64,000 bases of DNA from Clavibacter michiganensis (lineage in GTDB: Bacteria > Actinomycetota > Actinomycetes > Actinomycetales > Microbacteriaceae). The stretch is from assembly GCF_016907085.1 (NCBI RefSeq), contig NZ_JAFBBJ010000001.1, positions 1,798,001 through 1,862,000 on the forward strand. The letters run 5' to 3'. The notes below the pieces were generated by a model, which was not told the origin of the DNA, did not search any database, and saw nothing but the letters and a program-made list of their open reading frames with translations. The position numbers and the translations under genes were made by a program. The first letter of the stretch is position 1. Every line of letters starts with the position of its first letter. This document shows positions 40,571 through 51,383 of this stretch, in pieces.

Positions 40571-41223
40571 GCGGCAACCTCTTCCTTGGCCGTCTTCGAC
40601 TCGACGAACGCGTCGAACGCGCCCTTCGTGAAGACGATGTCGTCGCTCACGAGCACGTCGTACGCGTTGAGCTGGTCGTAGGACAGCACGTGGACCGTCG
40701 GGATGTTGCGCACGCTGCGGAGGCTGACCTCGTCGGTGCGCTCCAGGACGATGAGGACGTGCTTGCTCGTGGCGATGCCCTCGAGCAGCGCGACCACGGT
40801 CTTCGTCGAGGGGACGTCTCCGGCGGAGAGGCTCTCGATGACGTGGAGGCGGGCGCCGCGCGCGCGGTCGGAGAGGGCGCCGAGCAGAGCCGCGGCGATC
40901 ATCTTCTTGGGGGTGCGCTGCGAGTAGTTGCGGGGCGTGGGTCCGTGGACGATGCCACCGCCGGTCATCTGGGGGGCGCGGATCGAGCCCTGACGAGCGC
41001 GACCGGTTCCCTTCTGCTTGAACGGCTTGCGGCCGGCGCCGGAGACCTCGCCGCGTCCCTTGGTCTTGTGCGTTCCCTGGCGCGCCGCGGCGAGCTGGGC
41101 GACGACGACCTGGTGGATGAGCGGGACGTTGGTCTGCACGTCGAACAGCGACGCGGGCAGGTCGACGGAGCCGGTGACTGCACCGGTCGCGTCGAGGACG
41201 TCGAGCTGGGTGTCGGTAGCCAT
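40567..41223 (-). CDS. rplD: 50S ribosomal protein L4
   Basis: 218 residues from ATG at 41223. [19 protein letters not shown] is the tunnel loop, with [12 protein letters not shown]. In E. coli L4 autoregulates the S10 operon; whether it does here is unknown. Two-base gap from rplC. Confidence 0.96.
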   Translation of the reverse strand: MATDTQLDVLDATGAVTGSVDLPASLFDVQTNVPLIHQVVVAQLAAARQGTHKTKGRGEVSGAGRKPFKQKGTGRARQGSIRAPQMTGGGIVHGPTPRNYSQRTPKKMIAAALLGALSDRARGARLHVIESLSAGDVPSTKTVVALLEGIATSKHVLIVLERTDEVSLRSVRNIPTVHVLSYDQLNAYDVLVSDDIVFTKGAFDAFVESKTAKEEVAA

Positions 41224-41225
41224 GA

Positions 41226-41879
41226 CTACTTCCCCTTCACTGCGTTGCGGACGAAGACGATGCGGCCACGCGCGCCGGGCACTGCGCCCTTGACGAGCAG
41301 GAGGCCCTTCTCGGCGTCCACGCTGTGGACGACGAGGTTCAGCACGGTGACGCGCTCGCCGCCCATGCGACCGGCCATGCGCATGCCCTTGAAGACACGG
41401 CTGGGGGTCGAGGAGGCGCCGATGGAGCCGGGCTTGCGGTGGTTGCGGTGCGAACCGTGCGAGGCCGAGACGCCCTTGAAGTTGTGGCGCTTCATGACGC
41501 CGGCGAAGCCCTTGCCCTTGCTGGTGCCGACGACGTCGACCTTGGAGCCGGGCTCGAAGGCGCCGACCGTGATCTCCTGGCCGAGCGCGTACTCGGCGAA
41601 GTCGGCCGTGCGGACCTCGGTGAGGTGGCGGCGCGGCGTGACGCCGGCCTTCTCGAAGTGGCCGGTGCTCGGCTTGTCGGCCTTGCGGGGGTCGATCTGG
41701 CCGTAGGCGATCTGGATGGCGCCGTAGCCGTCGACCTCGGGCGTGCGCACCTGGGTGACGACGTTCGGGGTGATCTGCACGACGGTCACGGGGATGAGCT
41801 TGTTGTTCTCGTCCCACACCTGCGTCATGCCCAGCTTCGTGCCGAGCAGACCGGTGAAAGTCCTGTTAGCGGTAGACAT
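41226..41879 (-). CDS. rplC: 50S ribosomal protein L3
   Basis: 217 residues. [40 protein letters not shown] and the W-finger region [15 protein letters not shown] are canonical; L3 initiates 50S assembly. Confidence 0.97.
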   Translation of the reverse strand: MSTANRTFTGLLGTKLGMTQVWDENNKLIPVTVVQITPNVVTQVRTPEVDGYGAIQIAYGQIDPRKADKPSTGHFEKAGVTPRRHLTEVRTADFAEYALGQEITVGAFEPGSKVDVVGTSKGKGFAGVMKRHNFKGVSASHGSHRNHRKPGSIGASSTPSRVFKGMRMAGRMGGERVTVLNLVVHSVDAEKGLLLVKGAVPGARGRIVFVRNAVKGK

Positions 41880-41887
41880 GGGTTCCC

Positions 41888-42196
41888 TTAGAGCTTGATC
41901 TCGATGTTGACGTCGGCCGGGAGGTCGAGTCGCATGAGCGAGTCGACCGCCTTCGGCGTCGGGTCGACGATGTCGATCAGACGCTTGTGCGTGCGCATCT
42001 CGAAGTGCTCGCGGCTGTCCTTGTACTTGTGGGGGGAACGGATCACGCAGATCACGTTCTTCTCCGTGGGCAGCGGCACCGGGCCGACGACCGTGGCGCC
42101 CGCGCGGGTCACCGTGTCGACGATCTTCCGGGCCGAGGAGTCGATGACCGAGTGGTCGTACGACTTAAGTCGGATGCGGATCTTCTGTCCCGCCAT
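41888..42196 (-). CDS. rpsJ: 30S ribosomal protein S10
   Basis: 102 residues. [20 protein letters not shown] and [20 protein letters not shown] are canonical. S10 also serves as NusE in antitermination. First gene of the S10-spc array; the start follows a purine-rich GAAAGAGAGAGAG run. Confidence 0.98.
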   Translation of the reverse strand: MAGQKIRIRLKSYDHSVIDSSARKIVDTVTRAGATVVGPVPLPTEKNVICVIRSPHKYKDSREHFEMRTHKRLIDIVDPTPKAVDSLMRLDLPADVNIEIKL

Positions 42197-42527
42197 GTGT
42201 GACTCTCTCTCTTTCGTGCGTCATGCGGCCTCGGACCGTATTGGACGCGTGTGTCCCTCGCTCGGATGGCCCGGCCTCGTGGCGCGCCCCATCCGTGGTG
42301 CACCCGGGCGCGCATCGTGGGACGCGGCCTCGGGCAGCTCGTGCACCCGCCCGCATGCGGGCGCGGACGAGCGGTGCTCATCCGGTGGGTGTCGTGTGCT
42401 TCTGCTCTGCTGCCCGCGGCCTAACCTGCCCAGGGAGCGACGAGCGCTCCGGGCGGCTATGCACTGCCTGGCAGTGATCCGACGTCTCGCGCGCAGGGCG
42501 GCGTGCGTCGGAATGTTGAACTAGACG
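42197..42527 (-). other. Long S10-operon leader
   Basis: About 325 bases without a gene between the candidate promoter and rpsJ. It contains a 16-bp perfect palindrome (42348-42363), a hairpin (42434-42439 with 42445-42450) and a compact inverted repeat CACTGCC-T-GGCAGTG (42462-42476). Such structure suggests leader-based control, as in the E. coli S10 leader, but no known motif was recognised. Confidence 0.5.
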
Positions 42528-42556
42528 AGTTTGTCATAGTCCGGCCATGCGTGCAA
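42528..42556 (-). promoter_or_regulatory. Candidate S10-operon promoter
   Basis: -35 TTGCAC (42551-42556) and -10 CAAACT (42528-42533) with a 17-base spacer. The -10 is weak; the main support is that the repeated 14-mer directly abuts the -35, as at rplM. Confidence 0.4.
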
Positions 42557-42570
42557 CCCGGGCGTGTCGC
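42557..42570 (-). promoter_or_regulatory. Repeated 14-mer GCGACACGCCCGGG, rpsJ copy
   Basis: Third exact copy of the motif at 16099 and 21556, in intergenic DNA 67 bases after the topoisomerase stop and upstream of rpsJ. Confidence 0.6.
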
Positions 42571-42636
42571 GTCCACTCCCCCGTGATTCCGGGGCTCGCG
42601 GCGCCTCCCGCCGGCGGCGTCGAGGCCCCGTCCCCG

Positions 42637-43605
42637 TCACCGGAACAGCAGGTTCCGCAGCTCCGTCTCCCCCGACGCGAGGCGCTGCGGGTCGATCGTG
42701 CGGCCGTGCACGTACTCGTCGACGAGCCGCGGATCCACGTAGCTGTTCTTCGCGATGGTCGGGGTGTTGCTGAGCACCTCGGCGGCGTCGCGGTACGCCT
42801 GCGCGAGCGCCCGCTGCCGCTTGCCCTTGGTCGCCTCGGGCCCGTGCTTCGCCAGGCTGATCGCCGCGGCGACCGTGCCGTGCAGGGTGCGGAAGTCCTT
42901 CGCGGTGAACTCGCCGCCCGTCCGCTCCCGCACGTAGTCGTTGATGTCGGCAGCGCCGAGCGGATGCCACTCGCCGTCGTCCTCGTAGGCCAGCAGCCGC
43001 GCGTTCGGACCGCGTTCCTGCAGACCCCCGACGACCTGGACGAGGTCGTGGTCGCGGATGTCGCTCGACCACTCCTGCCCGCTCTTCGCGGGGAACTCGA
43101 GGTGCACGGTGTCCTCGTGCACGGTGACGTGGGAGCACAGCAGCGTCGACAGCCCGTGGCTGCCGTTCGACTCGGTGTAGCGCTCGCTGCCGACGCGGAG
43201 GCTGCCCGTGTCGAGCATGCGGAAGCCGGCGGCCAGCGCGCGCTCGCGCGTGAAGCCGTCCTGGCGGAGGTGCATCGTCACCTGACGACGCGCGGACGGG
43301 AGCGACTCGGCCAGCTGCAGCGAGCGGTCGAACTTGATCCGGTCCTTCTGCTCGCGCCAGGTCGGGTGGTAGATGTACTGCCGCCGCCCGGCGCTGTCCA
43401 TGCCCGTGGCCTGCACGTGGCCGTTCTCGTAGGGCGCGATCCAGACGTCGGTCCACGCGGGCGGGATCCCCAGGTGCTCCATCCGCGCGCGCAGCGACTT
43501 GTCGGTGACCCGGTTCCCGTCGGCGTCGAGGTAGGTCCAGCCCTTCCCGGCCCTCTTGCGCGTGTAGCCCTTGCCGGTGGCGTCGCTGCGCCGGAGTCTG
43601 ACCAT
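42637..43605 (-). CDS. DNA topoisomerase IB (poxvirus-type)
   Basis: 322 residues. The catalytic tyrosine is Tyr289 in TPTIAKNSYVDPRLVDEY; active-site Arg/His lie in RVGSERYTESNGSHGLS and DFRTLHGTVAAA. This small eukaryote-like enzyme relaxes supercoils via a 3'-phosphotyrosine. Bacterial copies are scattered, probably spread by horizontal transfer, and non-essential. Here it stands alone between the tuf terminator and the S10 promoter, possibly relieving supercoils generated by heavy transcription (inference). TAGGTT ends six bases before the ATG, suggesting a leaderless mRNA. An imperfect hairpin at 42590-42630 may terminate it. Confidence 0.9.
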   Translation of the reverse strand: MVRLRRSDATGKGYTRKRAGKGWTYLDADGNRVTDKSLRARMEHLGIPPAWTDVWIAPYENGHVQATGMDSAGRRQYIYHPTWREQKDRIKFDRSLQLAESLPSARRQVTMHLRQDGFTRERALAAGFRMLDTGSLRVGSERYTESNGSHGLSTLLCSHVTVHEDTVHLEFPAKSGQEWSSDIRDHDLVQVVGGLQERGPNARLLAYEDDGEWHPLGAADINDYVRERTGGEFTAKDFRTLHGTVAAAISLAKHGPEATKGKRQRALAQAYRDAAEVLSNTPTIAKNSYVDPRLVDEYVHGRTIDPQRLASGETELRNLLFR

Positions 43606-43693
43606 TGATCGAACCTACGCGCTGTGCCGCCATCGGTTAGGGCACGATGCGAAGGCTCCCGGCCAGCCGTGACACCTCACCGCGCGTTAACGG

Positions 43694-43730
43694 CCGACAG
43701 GGCCGGGCCATGACGGCCCGACCCTGTCGG
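43694..43730 (-). terminator. tuf terminator
   Basis: A 16-bp stem with one mismatch (43694-43709 with 43715-43730) and a 5-base loop, 24 bases after the tuf stop. It ends the str operon. Confidence 0.85.
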
Positions 43731-43754
43731 AGGTGGTGCTGGTGGAGCTGGGTG

Positions 43755-44948
<1,194 letters not shown>

Positions 44949-45061
44949 TGTGGGTCCTCCTCAGGACTCGGTTGCGGGGCGTCCGGTGGTTCCCGGACGC
45001 CCTGCGTGTTGGAGATCTTGCTTATGGTACTGAAACGGCGGATGCCGCTCGAACTGGAGGG

Positions 45062-47176
45062 CTACTCGCCCTTGTTCTTCTGGACGATCTCGTCGGCGAC
45101 AGCCTTCGGGACCTCGGCGTAGCTGCCGAAGCTCATCGAGTACACCGCACGGCCCGAGGTCTTGCTCCTCAGGTCGCCGACGTAGCCGAACATCTCCGAC
45201 AGGGGGACGTTCGCGGTGATGACCTTCACGCCGCTCGCGTCCTCCATGGCCTGGATCTGGCCGCGACGGGAGTTCAGGTCGCCGATGACGTCGCCCATGT
45301 ACTCCTCGGGCGTGCGGACCTCGACGGCCATGAGCGGCTCGAGCAGCACGGGCTTCGCCTTGCGCGCGGCCTCCTTGAAGGCCATCGAGCCGGCGATCTT
45401 GAACGCCATCTCCGAGGAGTCGACGTCGTGCGCGGCACCGTCGAGCAGCGTCGCCTTCACGCCGACCATCGGGTAGCCGGCGAGGATGCCGACCTGGAGC
45501 GCGTCCTGGATGCCCGCGTCCACCGACGGGATGTACTCCCGGGGGACGCGACCGCCGGTGACCTTGTTGTCGAACTCGTAGGTCTTCTCCGCGGTCACCT
45601 CCATGGGCTCGATCTTGATCTGGATCTTGGCGAACTGCCCGGATCCACCCGTCTGCTTCTTGTGCGTGAAGTCGTGCTTGTCGACCGTGCCGCGGATGGT
45701 CTCGCGGTACGCGACCTGCGGCTTGCCGACGTTGGCCTCGACGTTGAACTCGCGCTTCATGCGATCGACCAGGATGTCGAGGTGGAGCTCGCCCATGCCC
45801 TTGATGACCGTCTGACCGGTCTCCTGGTTCTGCTCGGTGCGGAAGGTCGGGTCCTCCTCGGCGAGCTTCTGGATGGCGACACCCAGCTTCTCCTGGTCGG
45901 CCTTGGTCTTCGGCTCGATCGCGACCTCGATGACGGGCTCGGGGAACGTCATCGACTCGAGGACGATCTGGTCCTGCGGGTCGCAGAGCGTGTCGCCCGT
46001 GGTCGTGTCCTTGAGGCCGATGACCGCGTAGATGTGACCGGCGGTGACCGAGTCGACCGGGTTCTCCTTGTTGGAGTGCATCTGGAAGATCTTGCCGATG
46101 CGCTCTTTCTTGCCCTTGGTCGAGTTGATGACCTGCGAGCCGCTCGCGATGGTGCCCGAGTAGACCCGGACGTACGTGAGACGACCGAAGAACGGGTGCA
46201 CCGCGACCTTGAACGCGAGCGCCGAGAAGGGCTCGGTCGAGTCGGGCTTGCGGATGATGATCTTCTCCTCGTCGCGCACGTCGTGGCCCTCCATGGGGGG
46301 CACGTCGAGCGGGCTGGGGAGGTAGTCGATCACCGCGTCGAGCATCGGCTGGACGCCGCGGTTCTTGAACGCGGAGCCGCAGAGCACGGGGTAGATCTCG
46401 CTGTTGACGGTGAGCTTGCGGATGGCGGCCTTGATCTCCGCCACCGTCAGCTCCTCGCCGCCGAAGTACTTCTCGAGCAGCGCGTCGTCGGTCTCGGCGA
46501 CGGTCTCGAGCAGCTTGGCCCGGTACTCGTCCGCCTTGTCCTTGAGATCCGCGGGGATCTCCTCGATGTCGTACTTCGCACCGAGCTCGACGTCTCCCTT
46601 GGAGTCGCCGCGCCAGGTCAGCGCGCGCATCTCGACGAGGTCGATGACGCCCTCGAAGCCGCTCTCGGAGCCGATGGGCAGCTGGATGACCAGCGGCTTC
46701 GCGCCGAGGCGGTTGATGATCGTGTCGACCGTGAAGTAGAAGTCGGCGCCGAGCTTGTCCATCTTGTTGACGAAGCAGATGCGCGGCACGTCGTACTTGT
46801 CGGCCTGGCGCCACACCGTCTCGGACTGGGGCTCGACGCCCTCCTTGCCGTCGAACACGGCGACCGCGCCGTCGAGGACGCGGAGCGAACGCTCCACCTC
46901 GACGGTGAAGTCGACGTGCCCGGGGGTGTCGATGATGTTGATCTGGTTCTTGTTCCAGAAGCACGTCGTCGCGGCGGACGTGATGGTGATGCCGCGCTCC
47001 TGCTCCTGGGCCATCCAGTCCATCGTGGCGGCGCCGTCGTGGACCTCGCCGATCTTGTGAGTGATGCCCGTGTAGTACAGGATGCGCTCGGTGGTGGTGG
47101 TCTTGCCGGCATCGATGTGAGCCATGATGCCGATGTTGCGGACCTTGTTCAGGTCGGTGAGCACGTCCTGTGCCAC
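45062..47176 (-). CDS. fusA: Elongation factor G
   Basis: 704 residues. [34 protein letters not shown] and [10 protein letters not shown] are the GTPase motifs; domains II-V follow to the C-terminal NKGE. It drives translocation and, with RRF, ribosome recycling. GTG start, 47 bases after rpsG. Confidence 0.98.
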   Translation of the reverse strand: MAQDVLTDLNKVRNIGIMAHIDAGKTTTTERILYYTGITHKIGEVHDGAATMDWMAQEQERGITITSAATTCFWNKNQINIIDTPGHVDFTVEVERSLRVLDGAVAVFDGKEGVEPQSETVWRQADKYDVPRICFVNKMDKLGADFYFTVDTIINRLGAKPLVIQLPIGSESGFEGVIDLVEMRALTWRGDSKGDVELGAKYDIEEIPADLKDKADEYRAKLLETVAETDDALLEKYFGGEELTVAEIKAAIRKLTVNSEIYPVLCGSAFKNRGVQPMLDAVIDYLPSPLDVPPMEGHDVRDEEKIIIRKPDSTEPFSALAFKVAVHPFFGRLTYVRVYSGTIASGSQVINSTKGKKERIGKIFQMHSNKENPVDSVTAGHIYAVIGLKDTTTGDTLCDPQDQIVLESMTFPEPVIEVAIEPKTKADQEKLGVAIQKLAEEDPTFRTEQNQETGQTVIKGMGELHLDILVDRMKREFNVEANVGKPQVAYRETIRGTVDKHDFTHKKQTGGSGQFAKIQIKIEPMEVTAEKTYEFDNKVTGGRVPREYIPSVDAGIQDALQVGILAGYPMVGVKATLLDGAAHDVDSSEMAFKIAGSMAFKEAARKAKPVLLEPLMAVEVRTPEEYMGDVIGDLNSRRGQIQAMEDASGVKVITANVPLSEMFGYVGDLRSKTSGRAVYSMSFGSYAEVPKAVADEIVQKNKGE

Positions 47177-47223
47177 AGGTTCCTCCGAAAGGGGTTGGTG
47201 GTGCTGTCGAACGAGGTGGTCGA

Positions 47224-47694
47224 CTACCAGCGGTAGTGCGCGAAGGCCTTGTTCGACTCGGCCATCTTGTGGGTGTCCTCGCGGCGCTTGACCGCGGCAC
47301 CGAGGCCGTTGGATGCGTCGAGGATCTCGTTGGTGAGACGCTCGGTCATGGTCTTCTCGCGACGCGACTTGGCGTACGTCGTGAGCCAGCGGAGCGCGAG
47401 GGTGTTCGCGCGGTGCGGCTTGACCTCGATCGGCACCTGGTAGGTGGAGCCACCCACGCGGCGCGAGCGGACCTCGAGGGCCGGGCGGACGTTGTCGAGC
47501 GCCTTCTTCAGCGTGACGACGGCGTCCTGGCCGTTCTTCGCGGCGACGCCGGCGAGGGCGTCGTAGACGATCTTCTCGGCGAGGCCCTTCTTGCCGTCGA
47601 GCAGGATCTTGTTGACGAGCTGGCTGACGATCGGCGCACCGTAGACGGGATCTGCGACGACAGGGCGCTTGGGGGCGGGACCCTTGCGAGGCAT
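47224..47694 (-). CDS. rpsG: 30S ribosomal protein S7
   Basis: 156 residues. [19 protein letters not shown] and [18 protein letters not shown] are canonical. S7 nucleates the 30S head and in E. coli autoregulates the str operon. ATG overlaps the rpsL stop by one base (TAATG). Confidence 0.98.
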   Translation of the reverse strand: MPRKGPAPKRPVVADPVYGAPIVSQLVNKILLDGKKGLAEKIVYDALAGVAAKNGQDAVVTLKKALDNVRPALEVRSRRVGGSTYQVPIEVKPHRANTLALRWLTTYAKSRREKTMTERLTNEILDASNGLGAAVKRREDTHKMAESNKAFAHYRW

Positions 47695-48068
47695 TACTTC
47701 TTCTCCATCTTCGCGCCGTACCGGCTGCGAGCCTGCTTGCGGTTCTTCACGGCCTGGGTGTCGAGCGCGCCGCGGACGATCTTGTAGCGCACGCCGGGGA
47801 GGTCCTTCACGCGACCGCCGCGGACGAGCACCATGGAGTGCTCCTGCAGGTTGTGGCCCTCACCGGGGATGTAGGCCGTCACCTCCTGGCCGTTGCTGAG
47901 CTTGACGCGGGCGACCTTGCGCAGGGCCGAGTTCGGCTTCTTGGGCGTGGTCGTGTAGACGCGGGTGCAGACGCCGCGCTGCTGGGGGTTCGCCTTCAGG
48001 GCGGGCGCCTTGGTCTTGACGACCTTCGGCGTGCGGCCCTTGCGGACCAGCTGCTGGATGGTGGGCAC
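47694..48068 (-). CDS. rpsL: 30S ribosomal protein S12
   Basis: 124 residues. [16 protein letters not shown] start ([14 protein letters not shown]) and the two loops [15 protein letters not shown] and [15 protein letters not shown] are intact. Both lysines whose substitution commonly gives streptomycin resistance are the wild-type residue, so this allele looks streptomycin-sensitive. GTG start. First gene of the str operon. Confidence 0.98.
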   Translation of the reverse strand: MPTIQQLVRKGRTPKVVKTKAPALKANPQQRGVCTRVYTTTPKKPNSALRKVARVKLSNGQEVTAYIPGEGHNLQEHSMVLVRGGRVKDLPGVRYKIVRGALDTQAVKNRKQARSRYGAKMEKK

Positions 48069-48308
48069 TACGGGACTCCTCGATGCTGCACGGTGACAGC
48101 GGGTTGATGGTCAGCATTCGACGCCCGCGAGCGGGGATCGAGTTCAACTGGACCCGCGCGTCCGCCGACCACGGGAGTGGGAGGCGCCGGCGGGTATGCC
48201 GTGGGGGCCGGCCGAATGGACGAACCCTGATCGGTGCGCTCCTGGTCGGCCCGCGCGCACCGACTTCACGGCACGACACGAGCGCACGCCTGAGCGCACA
48301 CCTCGGCA
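48069..48308 (-). other. str-operon leader
   Basis: About 235 bases of untranslated GC-rich leader between the promoter and rpsL. No leader ORF or recognisable riboswitch was seen. Confidence 0.4.
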
Positions 48309-48337
48309 ACGATACAGTTCCGCGACTCGCCGGTCAA
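48309..48337 (-). promoter_or_regulatory. str-operon promoter
   Basis: -35 TTGACC (48332-48337) and -10 TATCGT (48309-48314) with exactly 17 bases between, on the minus strand. It is among the best sigma-A-type matches in the window. The -35 contains the stop codon of the upstream membrane-protein gene. Confidence 0.7.
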
Positions 48338-48759
48338 ACGGTGGACGAGGGGCCGCGGGCCGCCAGGGCGACGGCGCCGAGACCCAGCAGCGCGGAGATG
48401 CCGAGCACGGCGACGCCGAACGGATCGACGAGGTGCCGGAGGGCGAACGCGAGGCTCGCGAACACGTCCGCGCCGCCCAGGAGGTAGAGGGCGGCGCCGA
48501 GGATCCCGTACGCGAGCCAGGCGGCTGCTCCCCACCCGAGGACCGGCAGGACCGGGATCCGCCGCATGCGATCGGCCTCGCGGGTGGTGCGGATGAGGCC
48601 GACGGCGAAGACCAGAGTGGCGCTCACGACCATGACGGGTCCGAGGAGGACGCCCGCGTCGCGCTCGGGGATCACGTCGTCACCGCCCAGCAGCGCGACG
48701 AAGCCGAAGACGCACACGACGAGCGCGACGTGCATGACGGCGGCCAGGAGGGGGATCAC
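48334..48759 (-). CDS. Small four-helix membrane protein, unrecognised
   Basis: 141 residues if read from GTG at 48759 (IPLLAAVMHVALVV...), which lies 19 bases after the stop of the upstream membrane-protein gene and has a GGGGGAG run close before it. ATG at 48735 is the alternative. Four hydrophobic segments: about 2-24, 36-57, 70-97 and 112-138. No family was recognised. It probably forms an operon with the gene upstream. Its stop codon lies inside the -35 of the str promoter. Confidence 0.65.
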   Translation of the reverse strand: MIPLLAAVMHVALVVCVFGFVALLGGDDVIPERDAGVLLGPVMVVSATLVFAVGLIRTTREADRMRRIPVLPVLGWGAAAWLAYGILGAALYLLGGADVFASLAFALRHLVDPFGVAVLGISALLGLGAVALAARGPSSTV

Positions 48760-48778
48760 TCCCCCAGCCTGACACGCG

Positions 48779-49768
48779 TCAGCGGTGGTCCGGCTGCTCC
48801 GCCAGCTTCCGGTCGTACTCGGCACGGGCCTCGACGTTCTTGGCCTTGACCCGGCGGCCGCGGGCGCTGATGCCGGCGCCGAGCCAGGTGACGAGCTCAC
48901 GCGCGAGGAAGCCCGCGAGGATCCCGTCGGGGAAGGTCACGGTGCGCTGGAGCAGGAGCGCCTGCTCCGACGGGGCCAGGTCCATGACGCCGCCCTGGAG
49001 GAGGCGCGTGCCGACGTACGCGGCGTAGACGAGGATCGCGACCGGCAGACCGCCGAGGACGAACGCCCACCAGCGGCCCCGGTTGACGAGGAGCGCGAGC
49101 AGCACGAAGAACACGAGGAACGCGATGGTCGGCACGTAGAAGACGGGCGACGCGATGTAGCGGCCGAAGACCTCGCCGAACGCGTCGGTGTTCCGCACCG
49201 AGGCGAGCAGGGCCGTGCCCAGCGAGTAGAGCAGCGCGAAGAGGATGGCGGCGACGACCGCGATGAGCACGCCGAAGCCGCGGTTGCCGCGCTTCTCCGG
49301 TGGGACGGGCGCCTGGACGTAGATGGGCTGGGACTGCGACTGGCGCGCGGACTCCTCGTCGCGGGCACGGCGGTCGCGCTCGTCGCGCTCGCGGGCGTCG
49401 GCCTCGCGGGCCTCGCGCTCGCGGCGCTCCCGGTCCTCGACGTCGCGCTGGCGGGCCTCCGCCTCGCGCGCCTCGGCCTCGCGCGCCTCCGCCTCACGGG
49501 CTTCGCGCTCGCGGTCGTCACGCTCGCGGGCCTCGGCGACGCGGGCCTCGGACTCGCGGCGCTCGCGCTCGCGGGCGTCGTGGTCGTCGTCGACGGGGGC
49601 GGCGAACGCGGTCTGGTCGAAGGTCGAGGTGTCGGAGTGCGCGGAGTCGGCACCGCGGTCGGCGGGGCCGTCGTCGAAGGCGGCGGCGCGCTCGTCCGAG
49701 GTGCGGGGATCCAGCGGCTGGTCGGCCTCGTCGGGCTGTCGGTGCGGGGCGGGCCTGTCGTCGGTCAT
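48779..49768 (-). CDS. Membrane protein with long charged coiled-coil N-terminus, unrecognised
   Basis: 329 residues. Residues 1-62 are acidic and polar; 63-145 are almost only Arg, Glu, Ala and Asp, with repeats such as EAREAEAREAEARE, predicted as a long helix or coiled coil. Three or four membrane segments follow (FGVLIAVVAAILFALLYSLG; FYVPTIAFLVFFVLLALLV; WWAFVLGGLPVAILVYAAYV; a weaker one near 290). The C-terminus is charged. No family recognised; a cytosolic tether or scaffold is conceivable. TAGGTT ends six bases before the ATG, suggesting a leaderless transcript. Confidence 0.7.
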   Translation of the reverse strand: MTDDRPAPHRQPDEADQPLDPRTSDERAAAFDDGPADRGADSAHSDTSTFDQTAFAAPVDDDHDARERERRESEARVAEARERDDREREAREAEAREAEAREAEARQRDVEDRERREREAREADARERDERDRRARDEESARQSQSQPIYVQAPVPPEKRGNRGFGVLIAVVAAILFALLYSLGTALLASVRNTDAFGEVFGRYIASPVFYVPTIAFLVFFVLLALLVNRGRWWAFVLGGLPVAILVYAAYVGTRLLQGGVMDLAPSEQALLLQRTVTFPDGILAGFLARELVTWLGAGISARGRRVKAKNVEARAEYDRKLAEQPDHR

Positions 49769-49841
49769 GGCACGAACCTACCTCGACGGCGCCGCGCTGC
49801 CCGGGCGGCGTGCCGGGGAGCGCCGAGATGGGCGCGAGCGG

Positions 49842-50687
49842 CTAGAAGGGCTCGAGGAGCCGCTGCAGGAACCGGCGCGTGCGCTCCTCCGCCGGGTGCT
49901 GCAGGACCTGCGACGGGTGCCCGCGCTCGACCACGACGCCGCCGTCCATGAACACCACCTCGTCGGCCACCTGGCGGGCGAAGGCGAGCTCGTGCGTGAC
50001 GATCACCATGGTCCACGCCTCATCGGCGAGCTCCTTGATGACGCTGAGCACCTCGCCCACGAGCTCGGGGTCGAGGGCGGACGTCGGCTCGTCGAACAGG
50101 AGGATCTGCGGCCGGAGCGCCAGCGCGCGCACGATCCCCACGCGCTGCTGCTGCCCGCCGGACAGCTGGAACGGGTGCTGGTCCCTCTTGTCGGCGAGGC
50201 CGACGCGCGCGAGGAGCTCCTCGGCCTCCCGGGTCGCCTCGGCTACGGGTCGTCGCTGGACCTGCACGGGGCCCTCGATGACGTTCTCCAGGACGGTCTT
50301 GTGCGGGAACAGGTTGTACTGCTGGAAGACCATCGCCGAGCGGTCGCGGAGCGCGAGCAGCTCGCGGGTGCGCGGCTTCGCGGCGAAGTCGACGCGGAGC
50401 GGGCCGGTCGTCCGCGATCGGGAGTCGGCGTCGGCCGCGGCGACCTCGACGACGCCCTCCTCGGGCACCTCGAGCCCGTTGAGGGAGCGGAGGACGGTGG
50501 TCTTGCCGGATCCGCTCGGGCCGATGAGCGCGGTCACGCCGCCGCGCCGGACCTCGAGGTCGATGGAGCGGAGCACCTCGTTGTCGCCGAACGACTTGCG
50601 GAGGCCGCGGACGGTGAGGACGGGCTCGCCGGGCACGCGGTGCGGGGCGGGCGCCGCTGCGGGATCGACGGGGTCAGTGGGCGACAT
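49842..50687 (-). CDS. Amino-acid ABC transporter ATP-binding protein (polar/cystine type)
   Basis: 281 residues. Walker A GPSGSGKTT, Q-loop VFQQYNLFPHKT, signature LSGGQQQRVGIVRAL, Walker B ILLFDEPTSALDPE and switch VTHELAF are intact. It energises the adjacent importer. Residues 1-20 form a Pro/Ala-rich N-terminal extension, and a 25-residue insertion between Walker A and the Q-loop (AADADSRSRTTGPLRVDFAA) is unusual. The ATG lies 14 bases inside the permease gene. Confidence 0.93.
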   Translation of the reverse strand: MSPTDPVDPAAAPAPHRVPGEPVLTVRGLRKSFGDNEVLRSIDLEVRRGGVTALIGPSGSGKTTVLRSLNGLEVPEEGVVEVAAADADSRSRTTGPLRVDFAAKPRTRELLALRDRSAMVFQQYNLFPHKTVLENVIEGPVQVQRRPVAEATREAEELLARVGLADKRDQHPFQLSGGQQQRVGIVRALALRPQILLFDEPTSALDPELVGEVLSVIKELADEAWTMVIVTHELAFARQVADEVVFMDGGVVVERGHPSQVLQHPAEERTRRFLQRLLEPF

Positions 50688-51339
50688 ACCGGTCGAGCCT
50701 CCTCTCGAGGCGGGTCTGCGCGAACGAGAGCACGAGGCAGACGAGCCAGTAGATCAGGGCCGCCTCGAGGTACAGCAGCATGTACTCGAAGGTGGACGAC
50801 GCGATGAGCTGCGCCTGCTTGAAGAGCTCGGTCACGAGGATCACGGAGGCGAGGGACGTGTCCTTGACCAGGCTGATGAACGTGTTCGACAGCGGCGGCA
50901 CGGACACGCGCGCGGCCTGCGGCACGATGATGCGCCGGAGCGTCAGGGCGCGGGACATGCCGATGGTGTGGCCCGCCTCCCACTGCCCGCGCGGGACCGA
51001 GAGGATCGACGCCCGGATGATCTCCGCCGCGTAGCCGCCGACGTTCAGCGACAGGGCGATGACCGCGCTCGGCCACGGCGGCAGCACGACGCCGATGGAC
51101 GGCAGGCCGTAGAAGATCACGAACAGCTGCACCAGGAGCGGGGTGCCGCGCACCACGGAGATGTAGAAGCGCGCGATGCCCGACACGAGCCGGTTGCCGT
51201 AGAGGCGCATGAGCGCGAGGCCCAGCGCGATCGCGAGGCCCAGCGCGAACGTGACGAGGGCGAGCGGGATGGTGCCGCGGATCGTCTCGAGCGCGAGCGG
51301 CCCGAAGGACGACCAGAACAGGTCCCACTCCCTCGACAT
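50674..51339 (-). CDS. Amino-acid ABC transporter permease (cystine type)
   Basis: 221 residues with five membrane segments. SVVRGTPLLVQLFVIFYGLP and LNVGGYAAEIIRASILSVP, followed by the EAA loop GQWEAGHTIGMSRALTLR, mark the HisM/TcyL/YecS family. It forms the channel with the adjacent ATPase; a homodimer is likely because only one permease gene is present. Confidence 0.94.
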   Translation of the reverse strand: MSREWDLFWSSFGPLALETIRGTIPLALVTFALGLAIALGLALMRLYGNRLVSGIARFYISVVRGTPLLVQLFVIFYGLPSIGVVLPPWPSAVIALSLNVGGYAAEIIRASILSVPRGQWEAGHTIGMSRALTLRRIIVPQAARVSVPPLSNTFISLVKDTSLASVILVTELFKQAQLIASSTFEYMLLYLEAALIYWLVCLVLSFAQTRLERRLDRYVAH

Positions 51340-51383
51340 GCGATCCCCTCGTCTCGTCCTCGTGCGTCAGCGTACGCGGGCGG

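Noticed and set aside
48069-48308. Leader peptide or riboswitch before rpsL
   Set aside because: No short frame with a ribosome-binding site and no known aptamer motif recognised.
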